From positions 1 to 39,752 of the forward strand of contig JAICYR010000009.1 in NCBI GenBank assembly GCA_025934135.1: 39,752 nucleotides of DNA. The letters are read 5' to 3'. The notes beneath the pieces were generated by a model. It was not told where the DNA came from. It was given only the letters and a program-made list of their open reading frames with translations, and made no database searches. Position 1 is the stretch's first letter; each line of letters begins with the position of its first letter. This stretch comes from Acidobacteriaceae bacterium. Lineage in GTDB: Bacteria; Acidobacteriota; Terriglobia; Terriglobales; Acidobacteriaceae. The position numbers and the translations under genes were made by a program. Below are positions 8,325 to 16,036 of this stretch, one piece after another.

Positions 8325-9725
8325 CTACTGCTCGTCGGCAGTTTCGGTAACGGAGTTCCCGTATTCCTTCAACTTATTGTGCAACGTTTTCAGACTAATG
8401 CCTAATGTTTCCGCGGCGCGAGTTTTGTTATTTCCGTGCGACTCCAAAGTTTTGAGGATGAGGCGCCGCTCGGCCTGGTCAATAGTGGAGCCGACGTGAA
8501 TACTTATGGAGTTTTCGTTGGAGACGGATTCAGCCGGCCTTTCGAGGGGCACTCCAAAGCCGTGGGGCAGGTGGCGGGCCTCCAGCAGGCCATCGCCGCC
8601 GAGGACGACGGCGCGCTCGACGGTGTTGCGGAGTTCACGCACGTTTCCAGGCCAGTCACAGGCCATGAGCCGCTGCATCATGCTGGTATCGACGCCGTTG
8701 ATATGGCGGTCGTGCTTGCGGTTCATGTCTTCAATCATGGACTCGACTATGGCGGGGATGTCTTCCTTGTGTTCGCGCAGGGGAGGCATGTGGATATTGA
8801 AGACGTTCAGGCGGTAGAAAAGGTCGGCGCGGAGGTGTCCGTCGCCCACGGCCTCGCTGGGGTTCTTGTTGGTGGCTGCGAGGACGCGGACGTCCACGGG
8901 CGACTCGATTTTGCTGCCGAGGCGGCGTAGGGTGCGCTCTTCGAGGACGCGGAGCAGTTTGGCCTGGGTGCCGATGGGCATTTCGCCGATTTCGTCGAGC
9001 AGGAGGGTGCCTTCCTCGGCGAGTTCAAAGCAGCCTGCGCGGCGCTCCATGGCTCCGGTGAAGGCGCCTTTTTCGTGGCCGAAGATTTCACTCTCGATGA
9101 GGGTTTCGGGGATGGCGGCGCAGTTGACGGCGACGAAGGGGTGGTTCCTGCGCGGGCTTAGGGAATGGAGAGTGCGGGCGACGAGTTCTTTTCCGGTGCC
9201 GCTTTCGCCGGTGATGAGCACGGAAACATTGGATGGCGCGATGCGCTCGATTAGGGCGAAGACCTCCTGCATTTTCCTGGAGGTGCCCACCAGAGCGCCG
9301 AGCACGCCGGAGTCGCGCAGCTTGCGGCGGGTAACTTCCAGTTCCTGTTCAGTTTCCCGCTGGCGGGAGGCGTTGGAGAGGATCTGGCGGAGGCGGACGG
9401 CATCGACCGGCTTCTGGATAAAGTCGTAAGCGCCGAGCTTCATTGCGTCGACAGCGGCCTGGATGGAGCCCTGGGCGGTGAGGACAACGACGGCCTGGTT
9501 CTGCTTGAGCTCGCCGAGCCGTTCGAGGAGGTCAAGGCCGTCCATGCGCGGCATTTTGAGGTCGGTGACGACGATGCCCGGCTGCCAGACCAGCACCTTG
9601 TCGAGGGCTTCAACGCCGTCGCGTGCGGTTTCCGTGCGATATCCCCATCCGGCGACGAGTTCGGCGAGTCCGGTAAGGGCGTGCGGCTCGTCTTCGACAA
9701 TGAGGACTTTTTCCTGCTTCACCAT
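8325..9725 (-). CDS. Sigma-54-dependent response regulator, NtrC family
   Basis: Transcription activator for RNA polymerase containing sigma-54, about 466 residues. The receiver domain (residues 1-120) has phospho-acceptor Asp55 in VVTDLKMPRMDG and the conserved Lys in FIQKP. The AAA+ domain has Walker A GESGTGKE (about 173-180) and the sigma-54 contact loop GAFTGA (about 220-225). A Fis-type helix-turn-helix lies at the C-terminus (NNKTRAAETLGISLKTLHNKL). The ATG at 9725 is preferred over a GTG two codons upstream. It is the first gene of an operon with the kinase and lipoprotein genes. I found no clear -24/-12 promoter in the window, so the target promoters are unknown. Confidence 0.95.
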   Translation of the reverse strand: MVKQEKVLIVEDEPHALTGLAELVAGWGYRTETARDGVEALDKVLVWQPGIVVTDLKMPRMDGLDLLERLGELKQNQAVVVLTAQGSIQAAVDAMKLGAYDFIQKPVDAVRLRQILSNASRQRETEQELEVTRRKLRDSGVLGALVGTSRKMQEVFALIERIAPSNVSVLITGESGTGKELVARTLHSLSPRRNHPFVAVNCAAIPETLIESEIFGHEKGAFTGAMERRAGCFELAEEGTLLLDEIGEMPIGTQAKLLRVLEERTLRRLGSKIESPVDVRVLAATNKNPSEAVGDGHLRADLFYRLNVFNIHMPPLREHKEDIPAIVESMIEDMNRKHDRHINGVDTSMMQRLMACDWPGNVRELRNTVERAVVLGGDGLLEARHLPHGFGVPLERPAESVSNENSISIHVGSTIDQAERRLILKTLESHGNNKTRAAETLGISLKTLHNKLKEYGNSVTETADEQ

Positions 9726-9820
9726 AAACACTTCGAGGGGGACTCTCTCTCTTGTATCACGCTGGGAGGGCGGGGTGACAGTGGAGAGGCGGGATGAGGC
9801 GCGGCGGTGGATGTATCCTT

Positions 9821-10159
9821 ATGCACATGCTGAGCTATGAGATTTCACCTCGGGAGCTACAAGAGATGTTGGCTGCCGGCGGAGAGAAGCCTGTTTTGCT
9901 GGACGTTCGCGAGCCCTGGGAAGCGGAGGAAGCGCGAATCGAGGGAAGTGTGTTGATTCCACTGGGTCAGATCCAGTCGCGGGCGCGGGAGGAACTTGAT
10001 CCAGGAGCGCGTATTGTGGCGATTTGCCATCACGGGCAGCGTTCAATGAGCGCGACGGCGTGGCTTCGGGACCAGGGATACGAGCGTGTGCAGTCGCTGC
10101 ATGGGGGCATTGACGCGTGGGCGGCTGAGGTGGATTCGTCGGTGCCGAGGTATATCTAG
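9821..10159 (+). CDS. Rhodanese-like domain protein
   Basis: Small single-domain sulfurtransferase-like protein of about 112 residues. The rhodanese fold is shown by LLDVREPWEAEEARIEGS and the active-site loop ICHHGQRS, with the catalytic Cys, followed by GIDAW near the end. Such proteins carry a persulfide on that Cys and move sulfur to acceptors; the acceptor here is unknown. The start could be the ATG at 9821 or at 9827; an earlier in-frame ATG at 9794 gives an unlikely Arg/Gly-rich extension. It is divergent from the response regulator gene. Confidence 0.88.
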   Translation: MHMLSYEISPRELQEMLAAGGEKPVLLDVREPWEAEEARIEGSVLIPLGQIQSRAREELDPGARIVAICHHGQRSMSATAWLRDQGYERVQSLHGGIDAWAAEVDSSVPRYI

Positions 10160-10190
10160 TTTCAGCGACAGCGGTCATCAATCATGTGTT

Positions 10191-10230
10191 CCCGACTCAA
10201 CCAGCAGCGGGCTTGAATGGCCACCCGATT
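10191..10230. repeat. Dispersed GGGCTTGAGT-family repeat, copy 2 (degenerate)
   Basis: Contains CGACTCAACC and GCGGGCTTGAATGGCCACCC, matching the CTCAA...GGGCTTGA...GGCCACC frame of the copies at 25840-25920 and 27951-28008. Confidence 0.6.
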
Positions 10231-10257
10231 TAAGAAATGGGCGACCCCTTTTCAAAA

Positions 10258-10306
10258 TTTGTTCCAGAGTGGGAGTATTGCCGAAAGTGATGCTAAATGG
10301 AACAAA
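10258..10306. promoter_or_regulatory. Inverted repeat TTTGTTCCA / TGGAACAAA
   Basis: A perfect 9-base inverted repeat at 10258-10266 and 10298-10306. The arms start 40 bases apart, close to four helical turns, which suits two protein-binding half-sites looped together or a weak long-loop stem. It lies about 155 bases before the kinase start. Confidence 0.4.
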
Positions 10307-10461
10307 ACCCCTGTTAGATTCTATTGCTCAGGGATGACTCGTTAGTTACACTCATAGCACACCAATTCCAAACACCAGGGCCTGCAAGAGTACCCGGGCA
10401 ATAAGCCATCTCGGCGCGGATGGTGTGCGCGGCCGGATTCGGCCCAAGGAGCACATTCAGG

Positions 10462-12663
10462 ATGCAAGGGACTGTCCCTGCCCAAAAGACCCAGCCGGAT
10501 ATTCCGGTGGCAAGCGCCGCCCCTGCGGGCCTGGTGGTGACCCCGGCTGATGTTTCAAGGGTGCTTATCAAGCGCAAATGGCTCATCCTTATTGTTGCCC
10601 TGGCAGGGACCGCGATAGGGGTATATCACGCATTGACGACAACGCCGTTATATGAGGCGATGAGCCAGGTATACATCGATCCCGGAGGTTCGAACAATCT
10701 GGGCCTTGGCATGGGACAGCAGAATTACATGTTTGACATGCCGGAGATGCAACTCCAGACCCAGGTGCAGATCATGCGGAGCGATACGGTGGCGCTGGAT
10801 GCCATCGACGCGCTTGATCTTTACCACAAGCCGCCTTTTTCCCAGCTTTTCGCCAAAAAGCCGTACGACGGCCAACTGACTCCGCAACAGCGTGCCGCGC
10901 TTATCGGGGCGTTTGAAGGTGCGACCAAAATAAGCGTGCTGCCGAATACTGGTCTGGTGAATGTGAGCTTTAAGAATCAAGACCCGGTGGTGGCCAAGGA
11001 CGCGGCGAATGCAATAGTCGAGTCCTATATGCAGCGCGACCTGCGCGCGCGCTACCGGGGGTCGACGCGGGTTTCCGACTGGTTGGGGAAGCAGCTTGTC
11101 GGCCTGAAGAAGCAGGCGGAAGCCAACCAGAAGGCGTTCTCCGACTATGTGCAGAAGCACAATATCGTATCCACGGGACAGCCGGGCAGCAGCCTGGTTA
11201 CGGACAGCCTTGAGACGGTGAACCAGCAGCTTTCGCAGGCAAAAGCGGACCGGATTGTAAAGGAAGCGCGTTACAAGATGGCCCAGACCCGGAATCCGGA
11301 GCTTCTGGTTTCGGTTGCGCCGGGGACGATTCTGAGTTCGCTGCGGCAGCAGCAGGCGGACCTGATGGTCCAGCGAGCGCAATTGCAATCGAAATTCGGC
11401 CCGCAGTATCCGAAAGTGAAGGAACTGAATCAGCAACTGGAGAGCGTGCAGGGTGACATCGACACCGAGATCACCAATCTGACCAAGCGCTTCGCCGAGG
11501 AGTACCACACGGCGCTTCAGACCGAAGACCTGATGCAGTCGCGTCTGGATGGGCTGAAGAAGACCGCGTATCAGGAAAATGAGTCGGCAGCCCAGTACGA
11601 CATCTTGAAGCACAATGCGGAATCGTCCTCGGCGCTGTACAACGCGCTGGATATGAAGCTTCAGGAATCGGGGATTACGGCCGGGATGAACTCGAACAGC
11701 GTGGATGTGGTGGACAGCGCGACGGTCCCACCCAGCCCGATCCTGCCGCAGAAGAGGACGGACGTGATTTTTGGTTTCTTCGGCGGACTGCTGGTGGGGA
11801 TTTTTGCGGCGGCCCTGCTGGAGTATATGGACGACACGCTGAAGACGTCGGAGGAGGTGGAGGCGATTTCCCAACTTCCGACTCTGGCGGTCATTCCACA
11901 TTTCGCGGTCAAGAAATCCGCTCCGTCTCCAAGGCCGGGCCTGCCCAACCTTTTACCGGACGTGGTGGCCTACCTTATGCCACAGTCTCTTGGCGCGGAA
12001 GGGTATCGCACGCTGCGCTCGGCGGTGCTGTTGTCGGCGGTTGATCGTGAGCCGAGAGTTTTGCTGGTGACCAGCAGTTTTGCCGAGGAAGGGAAGTCAA
12101 CGACGGCGGCGAACCTCGCAATTTCGTTTGCGCAGCGTCAGGAGAAAGTGCTGCTGGTGGACACGGACCTTCGGCGGGGAACGACGCACCTGAAGTTCGG
12201 GCTTTCCAACCGGCGGGGTCTATCCACGATTCTGGCCAAGGAGTCGGGATCGGAAGCCTATGAACACCCGCTTCAGGACATGCCGTGGCTGACGGTACTC
12301 ACGCGCGGGCCGATTCCACCCAATCCTGGAGAGATTCTTGCGTCGAGGGCCATGGAGGACCTGCTGGAGCAGTGGCGAACGGAGTATGACCGGATCATTC
12401 TGGATTCGTCGCCGGTGCTGGCAGTTTCCGATTCGCTGGCGCTGGCGACCCAGGCCGACAACGTGCTGATACTGGTGCGGTCGGGAGTTACGCGCAAAAA
12501 GGCACTGCTGCGGACGAAAGAATGGCTGCGGCGGGCGGGCGCGCGGATTTCCGGCGCGGTAATTAATGATGTGGATTTGCGGCTGGAGAATTACTACACC
12601 TATTCCCGCAAATACGGCTACAGCTATCAGAGCAACAATGGGGCGGCAGATGGCGACAAGTAA
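10462..12663 (+). CDS. Exopolysaccharide chain-length regulator / BY-type tyrosine autokinase (Wzc-like)
   Basis: Inner-membrane co-polymerase with a cytoplasmic tyrosine kinase, about 733 residues, working with the Wza-type export protein encoded next. A Wzz-type domain begins with membrane helix 1 (about residues 38-58). A long periplasmic coiled region follows (about 190-400), then helix 2 (about 431-452), preceded by PPSPILPQKR. The kinase has Walker A EEGKSTTAANL (about 537-547), Walker A' LLVDTDLRR (about 563-571) and Walker B IILDSSP (about 645-651). A C-terminal tyrosine cluster, YYTYSRKYGYSYQ, is the expected autophosphorylation site. The ATG at 10462 has AAGGAG ten bases upstream and is chosen over an in-frame ATG at 10420. 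It overlaps the next gene by 14 bases. Confidence 0.94.
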   Translation: MQGTVPAQKTQPDIPVASAAPAGLVVTPADVSRVLIKRKWLILIVALAGTAIGVYHALTTTPLYEAMSQVYIDPGGSNNLGLGMGQQNYMFDMPEMQLQTQVQIMRSDTVALDAIDALDLYHKPPFSQLFAKKPYDGQLTPQQRAALIGAFEGATKISVLPNTGLVNVSFKNQDPVVAKDAANAIVESYMQRDLRARYRGSTRVSDWLGKQLVGLKKQAEANQKAFSDYVQKHNIVSTGQPGSSLVTDSLETVNQQLSQAKADRIVKEARYKMAQTRNPELLVSVAPGTILSSLRQQQADLMVQRAQLQSKFGPQYPKVKELNQQLESVQGDIDTEITNLTKRFAEEYHTALQTEDLMQSRLDGLKKTAYQENESAAQYDILKHNAESSSALYNALDMKLQESGITAGMNSNSVDVVDSATVPPSPILPQKRTDVIFGFFGGLLVGIFAAALLEYMDDTLKTSEEVEAISQLPTLAVIPHFAVKKSAPSPRPGLPNLLPDVVAYLMPQSLGAEGYRTLRSAVLLSAVDREPRVLLVTSSFAEEGKSTTAANLAISFAQRQEKVLLVDTDLRRGTTHLKFGLSNRRGLSTILAKESGSEAYEHPLQDMPWLTVLTRGPIPPNPGEILASRAMEDLLEQWRTEYDRIILDSSPVLAVSDSLALATQADNVLILVRSGVTRKKALLRTKEWLRRAGARISGAVINDVDLRLENYYTYSRKYGYSYQSNNGAADGDK

Positions 12664-13594
12664 GTTTGCGTGGGCGCTGGTGCTGCTATGCGCCTGCCTG
12701 CCGGCATGGCCGCCGGCGAATGGACAGACCAATCCGCGCCAGCGGGAGACAGTGGCCGAGGCCAACTCCATAATTGGAGCGGACGACGTATTGGACGTGG
12801 AAGTGTTCGATACGCCCGAGCTGTCGTCGCAGACGGCGCGGGTGACCGAGGCGGGCGATGTGAATTTGCCGGTGCTTGGAGCGATTGCCGTGGCGGGCCT
12901 GAGCCCAAGTGAGGCGGCGCGGAAGATCGAGTCGGAGCTGAAGTCGCGCGGGATCATGCTTCAGCCGCACGTGACGGTTTCGATTGCGGAGAGCGCTCCA
13001 CGCGGCGCGACGTTACTGGGTGAGGTGAAGGGGCCGGGGGTTTACTCGGTTGCGGGGGGGCGGCGGCGCCTGCTGGACCTGATCGCGATGGCGGGGGGGC
13101 TTGGGCCGAATGCGGGGAAGCTCGTCACAATTGCTCATCGCGACGATCCGCATCATCCGGAGATGGTCCGGCTGGTTCCGAGAGCGGCGCAGCTAGGCTC
13201 GCAGCAGAACCCGGTGATTCGCCCCGGAGACACCATTATGGTGGGCCGGGCAGGCGTGGTGTACATATTGGGAGACGTCGGTAAACCTGGCGGGTTCCTG
13301 ATTGACAATGATGTGCATATTTCTGTTATGCAGGCGCTGACGCTGGCTGGAGGCTGGAACAAAGAGGCGGCGCTGAGCAAGGCCGTGCTGATCCGGACAA
13401 TTCCACAGGGACACAAGGAATTGGATCTGGATTTGAAGCGCATTTTGAAGGGAAAACAGGCGGACGTCAAAGTGGAAGACGGAGACATTCTGTATGTGCC
13501 CACCAGCCTGGGCAAGACTCTCGCATACCGCGGAATGGAGGCGGTGATCGCAGCCGCGCAGGCAGCGGTCGTTTATACGTCTTTCAGCTATTAG
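12650..13594 (+). CDS. Polysaccharide export protein, Wza-like (Poly_export + SLBB)
   Basis: Periplasmic/outer-membrane channel component for polysaccharide export, 314 residues. A hydrophobic signal segment covers residues 5-20 (FAWALVLLCACLPAW); the LCAC stretch is a poor lipobox, so lipid anchoring is uncertain. The Poly_export domain starts near IIGADDVLDVEVF. Two SLBB domains follow, one around GEVKGPGVYSV and one around LGDVGKPGGFLI. The C-terminal helix (MEAVIAAAQAAVVY) resembles the membrane-spanning helix of Wza. The ATG at 12650 lies inside the end of the kinase gene, so the two are translationally coupled; several in-frame ATGs upstream are less likely because they would bury the signal peptide. 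Confidence 0.92.
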   Translation: MATSKFAWALVLLCACLPAWPPANGQTNPRQRETVAEANSIIGADDVLDVEVFDTPELSSQTARVTEAGDVNLPVLGAIAVAGLSPSEAARKIESELKSRGIMLQPHVTVSIAESAPRGATLLGEVKGPGVYSVAGGRRRLLDLIAMAGGLGPNAGKLVTIAHRDDPHHPEMVRLVPRAAQLGSQQNPVIRPGDTIMVGRAGVVYILGDVGKPGGFLIDNDVHISVMQALTLAGGWNKEAALSKAVLIRTIPQGHKELDLDLKRILKGKQADVKVEDGDILYVPTSLGKTLAYRGMEAVIAAAQAAVVYTSFSY

Positions 13595-13653
13595 CCCCCG
13601 AGGCGGAGACGGCACGACGAAAGGGCAGAATTGCGGAAAGATGAACGGAAACC

Positions 13654-15135
13654 ATGGGAACCGCGCCACAAACCGTCGATCTAGCTTTCGGCCGCCCGCG
13701 GATTTTCGGCGACGATCTTGCGCCGCCGAGGCAGGCGTTTTTCGCGGTCATTCCAGCGGCGCTCGCATTTTTCGGGATGTTGAGCTGGGTCCTGGGAAGT
13801 GACTTTGGGTTCGTGCTGGCGTGCATGGTGGCGACGGCGGTGGGGCTGTACACCTTATGGGGCTGGCTGTTTCGTAAAGCCCCAACCCGGTTCTCCACGA
13901 CAATGGGGATGGTGCTGCTGCTCGGTTACGGCGGCGGAGCGCTGAATACCTGGGCAACGCTTCCGCGCGGGCAACTAAGCGTGGCCGCCGCAATGGGGAT
14001 GGACGCCGGGGTGCTCGCGCGGGGAATTGGCGCGGTGCTGCTGTCGTCGGCGCTTTTGTACTGCCTGGGAGAGATTTTCGAGAAGCCAATTTTTGGGCGC
14101 GACTTCCTTTTTCCCATTGACGGGAGAACTCGCGCGCTGATTTATGCCGGCACTTTGGCCATAGTAGCCGGATATGCCACCCACATACTTGGGTTTCAGG
14201 GGACGTCGTCGGCTGGGGGGCATCTGAATCCGGTGGGGGCATTTCTGGGGTGGCTTTATCTACCTCTTCCGGCAATTTCCGTCGCGGCATTTTTGATGGC
14301 CCCGCAGCGGCGGGCTAAGGTCCTTTGCGGTATTACGTCCGTGATCCTGCTTCTGATGTTTTCAACCCTGGGAAGAAGGGTAGCTGTTTATACGGGGGTG
14401 GAAGTTCTACTGGTCATGGGACTCGTGGGCTATCGCTGGAAGGGGCGGGTGTTTCAAAAAATCATGGTGGTCGCGGGTCTGGCCGTGGCGATTGTTTTGG
14501 CATCGCTGATGTTCATGCTGTTTAGGATTGCCGGCTGGGGCGCGCGTAATCCAGAACAAGTGAGTCTTACAAAGCGGCTTGAGCTTGCGCACAAGATGGT
14601 CGAAAAGGGGAACGCCTATGCGATCGCCACCAGCACCACAAAGGAAAATCTTCAGACGCGGACGTTTGTGGTGGGATTTTTCGCAAGCGTTCTGGAGGGG
14701 AGTTCCCGCACGACGCCTGCTTTGGGAGAGGACGTGATCAAGCAGGCGGAAGACGCGATTCCCAGCTTCCTATATCCGGAGAAAGACCGCTACTTTTCCG
14801 AAGAAGATTTGGTTGACCAGCAATTCGGGTACGGATTCGGTGATCAGGCAAATTCAATTCTGACGGCGGGCGGGACGGATTTTGGCCTGCTCGGCGTGTT
14901 GATTTATCCACTGTTGCTCATCGTGCTGATGCGGATTATCTATGACATTGCCGCGAGATGCTTCGGGGTCGTTCCGCTTATGTTAATAGCGTTGTCGCTT
15001 ATCTATGCTTCTTTGCAGACCGAAATTGGCCTGACTGGATATTTCGCTCTCCTGCGTGTGGTACTTCCATTCGGATTGATTATCGCCGGATTTATGGTCT
15101 TTCCGTCGTTCCGGCTGCGTTCCGGCCGGCATTGA
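13654..15135 (+). CDS. Polytopic membrane protein, possible exopolysaccharide polymerase
   Basis: 493-residue protein with about 10-12 predicted membrane helices and a large polar loop at about residues 300-410 (containing LTKRLELAHKM, FVVGFFASVLEGSS and FLYPEKDRYF), which ends in GGTDFGLLGVL before further helices. This layout, and its place after the kinase and export genes, fits an O-antigen/EPS polymerase (Wzy-like), but sequence motifs of that family are weak and I cannot assign it with certainty. It could be another EPS-associated membrane protein. The next gene starts 17 bases after the stop. Confidence 0.7.
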   Translation: MGTAPQTVDLAFGRPRIFGDDLAPPRQAFFAVIPAALAFFGMLSWVLGSDFGFVLACMVATAVGLYTLWGWLFRKAPTRFSTTMGMVLLLGYGGGALNTWATLPRGQLSVAAAMGMDAGVLARGIGAVLLSSALLYCLGEIFEKPIFGRDFLFPIDGRTRALIYAGTLAIVAGYATHILGFQGTSSAGGHLNPVGAFLGWLYLPLPAISVAAFLMAPQRRAKVLCGITSVILLLMFSTLGRRVAVYTGVEVLLVMGLVGYRWKGRVFQKIMVVAGLAVAIVLASLMFMLFRIAGWGARNPEQVSLTKRLELAHKMVEKGNAYAIATSTTKENLQTRTFVVGFFASVLEGSSRTTPALGEDVIKQAEDAIPSFLYPEKDRYFSEEDLVDQQFGYGFGDQANSILTAGGTDFGLLGVLIYPLLLIVLMRIIYDIAARCFGVVPLMLIALSLIYASLQTEIGLTGYFALLRVVLPFGLIIAGFMVFPSFRLRSGRH

Positions 15136-15152
15136 GAAAGGAGAATATTGAT

Positions 15153-15977
15153 TTGCGAACCAGGAAGATTGCTACGTGGGTATGCGGCGCGGTTTTATGC
15201 TGCGCTGTGCCCGCGGCTTTCTGCCAAGCCCTGAGCGGAAGTCTGGCAGCGGGTACGGACCTGTCGCCTAATGCACAGCGGGGCGGAAATGGGATGGCGT
15301 CAATCGGCGCCCGTTCCGAGGTGTCCGCAAGGGCGAGTTCCACGATGAACGCGGATGCCGCGGCCAGTATGGATGCCGAAGGCGTTACCGGCGCGATGTC
15401 CGAAGGTGGGGTGAGCGGCGCAGGCGCGGGCTCGACCCGCCTTGACTTCCGAATCAGCCCGTTGTGCAACAAACCTGTGAATGGGCGGTTGGAGGTTGGC
15501 TCGGCGCGCGGGCTGTCCGGCGGACGTGGTCCGGAGTCAAAGAGGAACGAGACTTATGGCTGTGCGGCCATGCACCCAGTGCCGGCGAACGTGAGAAACA
15601 GAACGATGCAGGCGGAGCAGAGGGGGAGTGGGCAGGTGTCGCGCGCGAGAAATGGTTCGTCGAATACGCATCCGGCAGCCACCACGCGCCAATCGCAAGC
15701 CATTTACTCAAAGGATTTCCAGGACAGCACCAAGGGGACAGCCCTTCTTAGTCCGCCCGATTCGACGGCAAGTCCGCTTGACTGGACCCCGGCCCTGAAT
15801 TATGGGTTCGTCGATATAACGGAGCAGCCGTTTTTCAAGCCAAGCCTGCATGGTGGATTCTCGCAAAAAGGGCGAGTAGCGGCACGCGCCAAGGCGCCTC
15901 CAGACCTCTCCACCTCGTTTGACGATTCATTACGCGTGCGTGTGCCGGATCCGCTTGCTGATCTCGCCTCGCACTAG
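15153..15977 (+). CDS. Secreted protein of unknown function in the exopolysaccharide operon
   Basis: I do not recognise this 274-residue protein. A TTG start at 15153 is supported by AAAGGAG at 15137-15143 and by an ideal signal peptide directly after it (basic RTRK, then a hydrophobic core VCGAVLCCAVPAAFC, cleavage near CQA). The mature protein is Gly/Ser/Ala/Arg-rich and low in complexity over residues 27-200. A more ordered C-terminal end contains WTPALNYGFVDITEQPFFKP, then GGFSQKGRVAAR and repeated charged segments. There is no membrane helix after the signal. Spacing of 17 bases from the polymerase-like gene places it in the same operon, so a role in polysaccharide assembly or the extracellular matrix is likely but unproven. 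Confidence 0.75.
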   Translation: MRTRKIATWVCGAVLCCAVPAAFCQALSGSLAAGTDLSPNAQRGGNGMASIGARSEVSARASSTMNADAAASMDAEGVTGAMSEGGVSGAGAGSTRLDFRISPLCNKPVNGRLEVGSARGLSGGRGPESKRNETYGCAAMHPVPANVRNRTMQAEQRGSGQVSRARNGSSNTHPAATTRQSQAIYSKDFQDSTKGTALLSPPDSTASPLDWTPALNYGFVDITEQPFFKPSLHGGFSQKGRVAARAKAPPDLSTSFDDSLRVRVPDPLADLASH

Positions 15978-16036
15978 GCGGCGCGACGGTTCGCAAGGAT
16001 GGATGATCCATCGGGTTCCCCTGCGAAGATGCGGGT

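Larger units (their letters stand above)
10160..10461. promoter_or_regulatory. Leader/promoter region of the exopolysaccharide operon
   Basis: About 300 bases without a gene. It contains a degenerate copy of the dispersed repeat (10191-10230) and an inverted repeat, TTTGTTCCA (10258-10266) and TGGAACAAA (10298-10306), separated by 31 bases. AAGGAG at 10446-10451 fixes the start of the kinase gene. No strong -35/-10 pair is evident. Confidence 0.5.

Noticed and set aside
7147-8499. Long plus-strand reading frame (450 codons)
   Set aside because: It lies wholly antisense to the histidine kinase and regulator genes, has Gly/Asp/Glu-rich low-complexity composition and no family motif; a GC-rich shadow frame.
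14958-15152. Extended N-terminus for the secreted exopolysaccharide-operon protein
   Set aside because: This extension runs inside the end of the polymerase-like gene and would bury a clear signal peptide; the TTG at 15153 has a good Shine-Dalgarno sequence.
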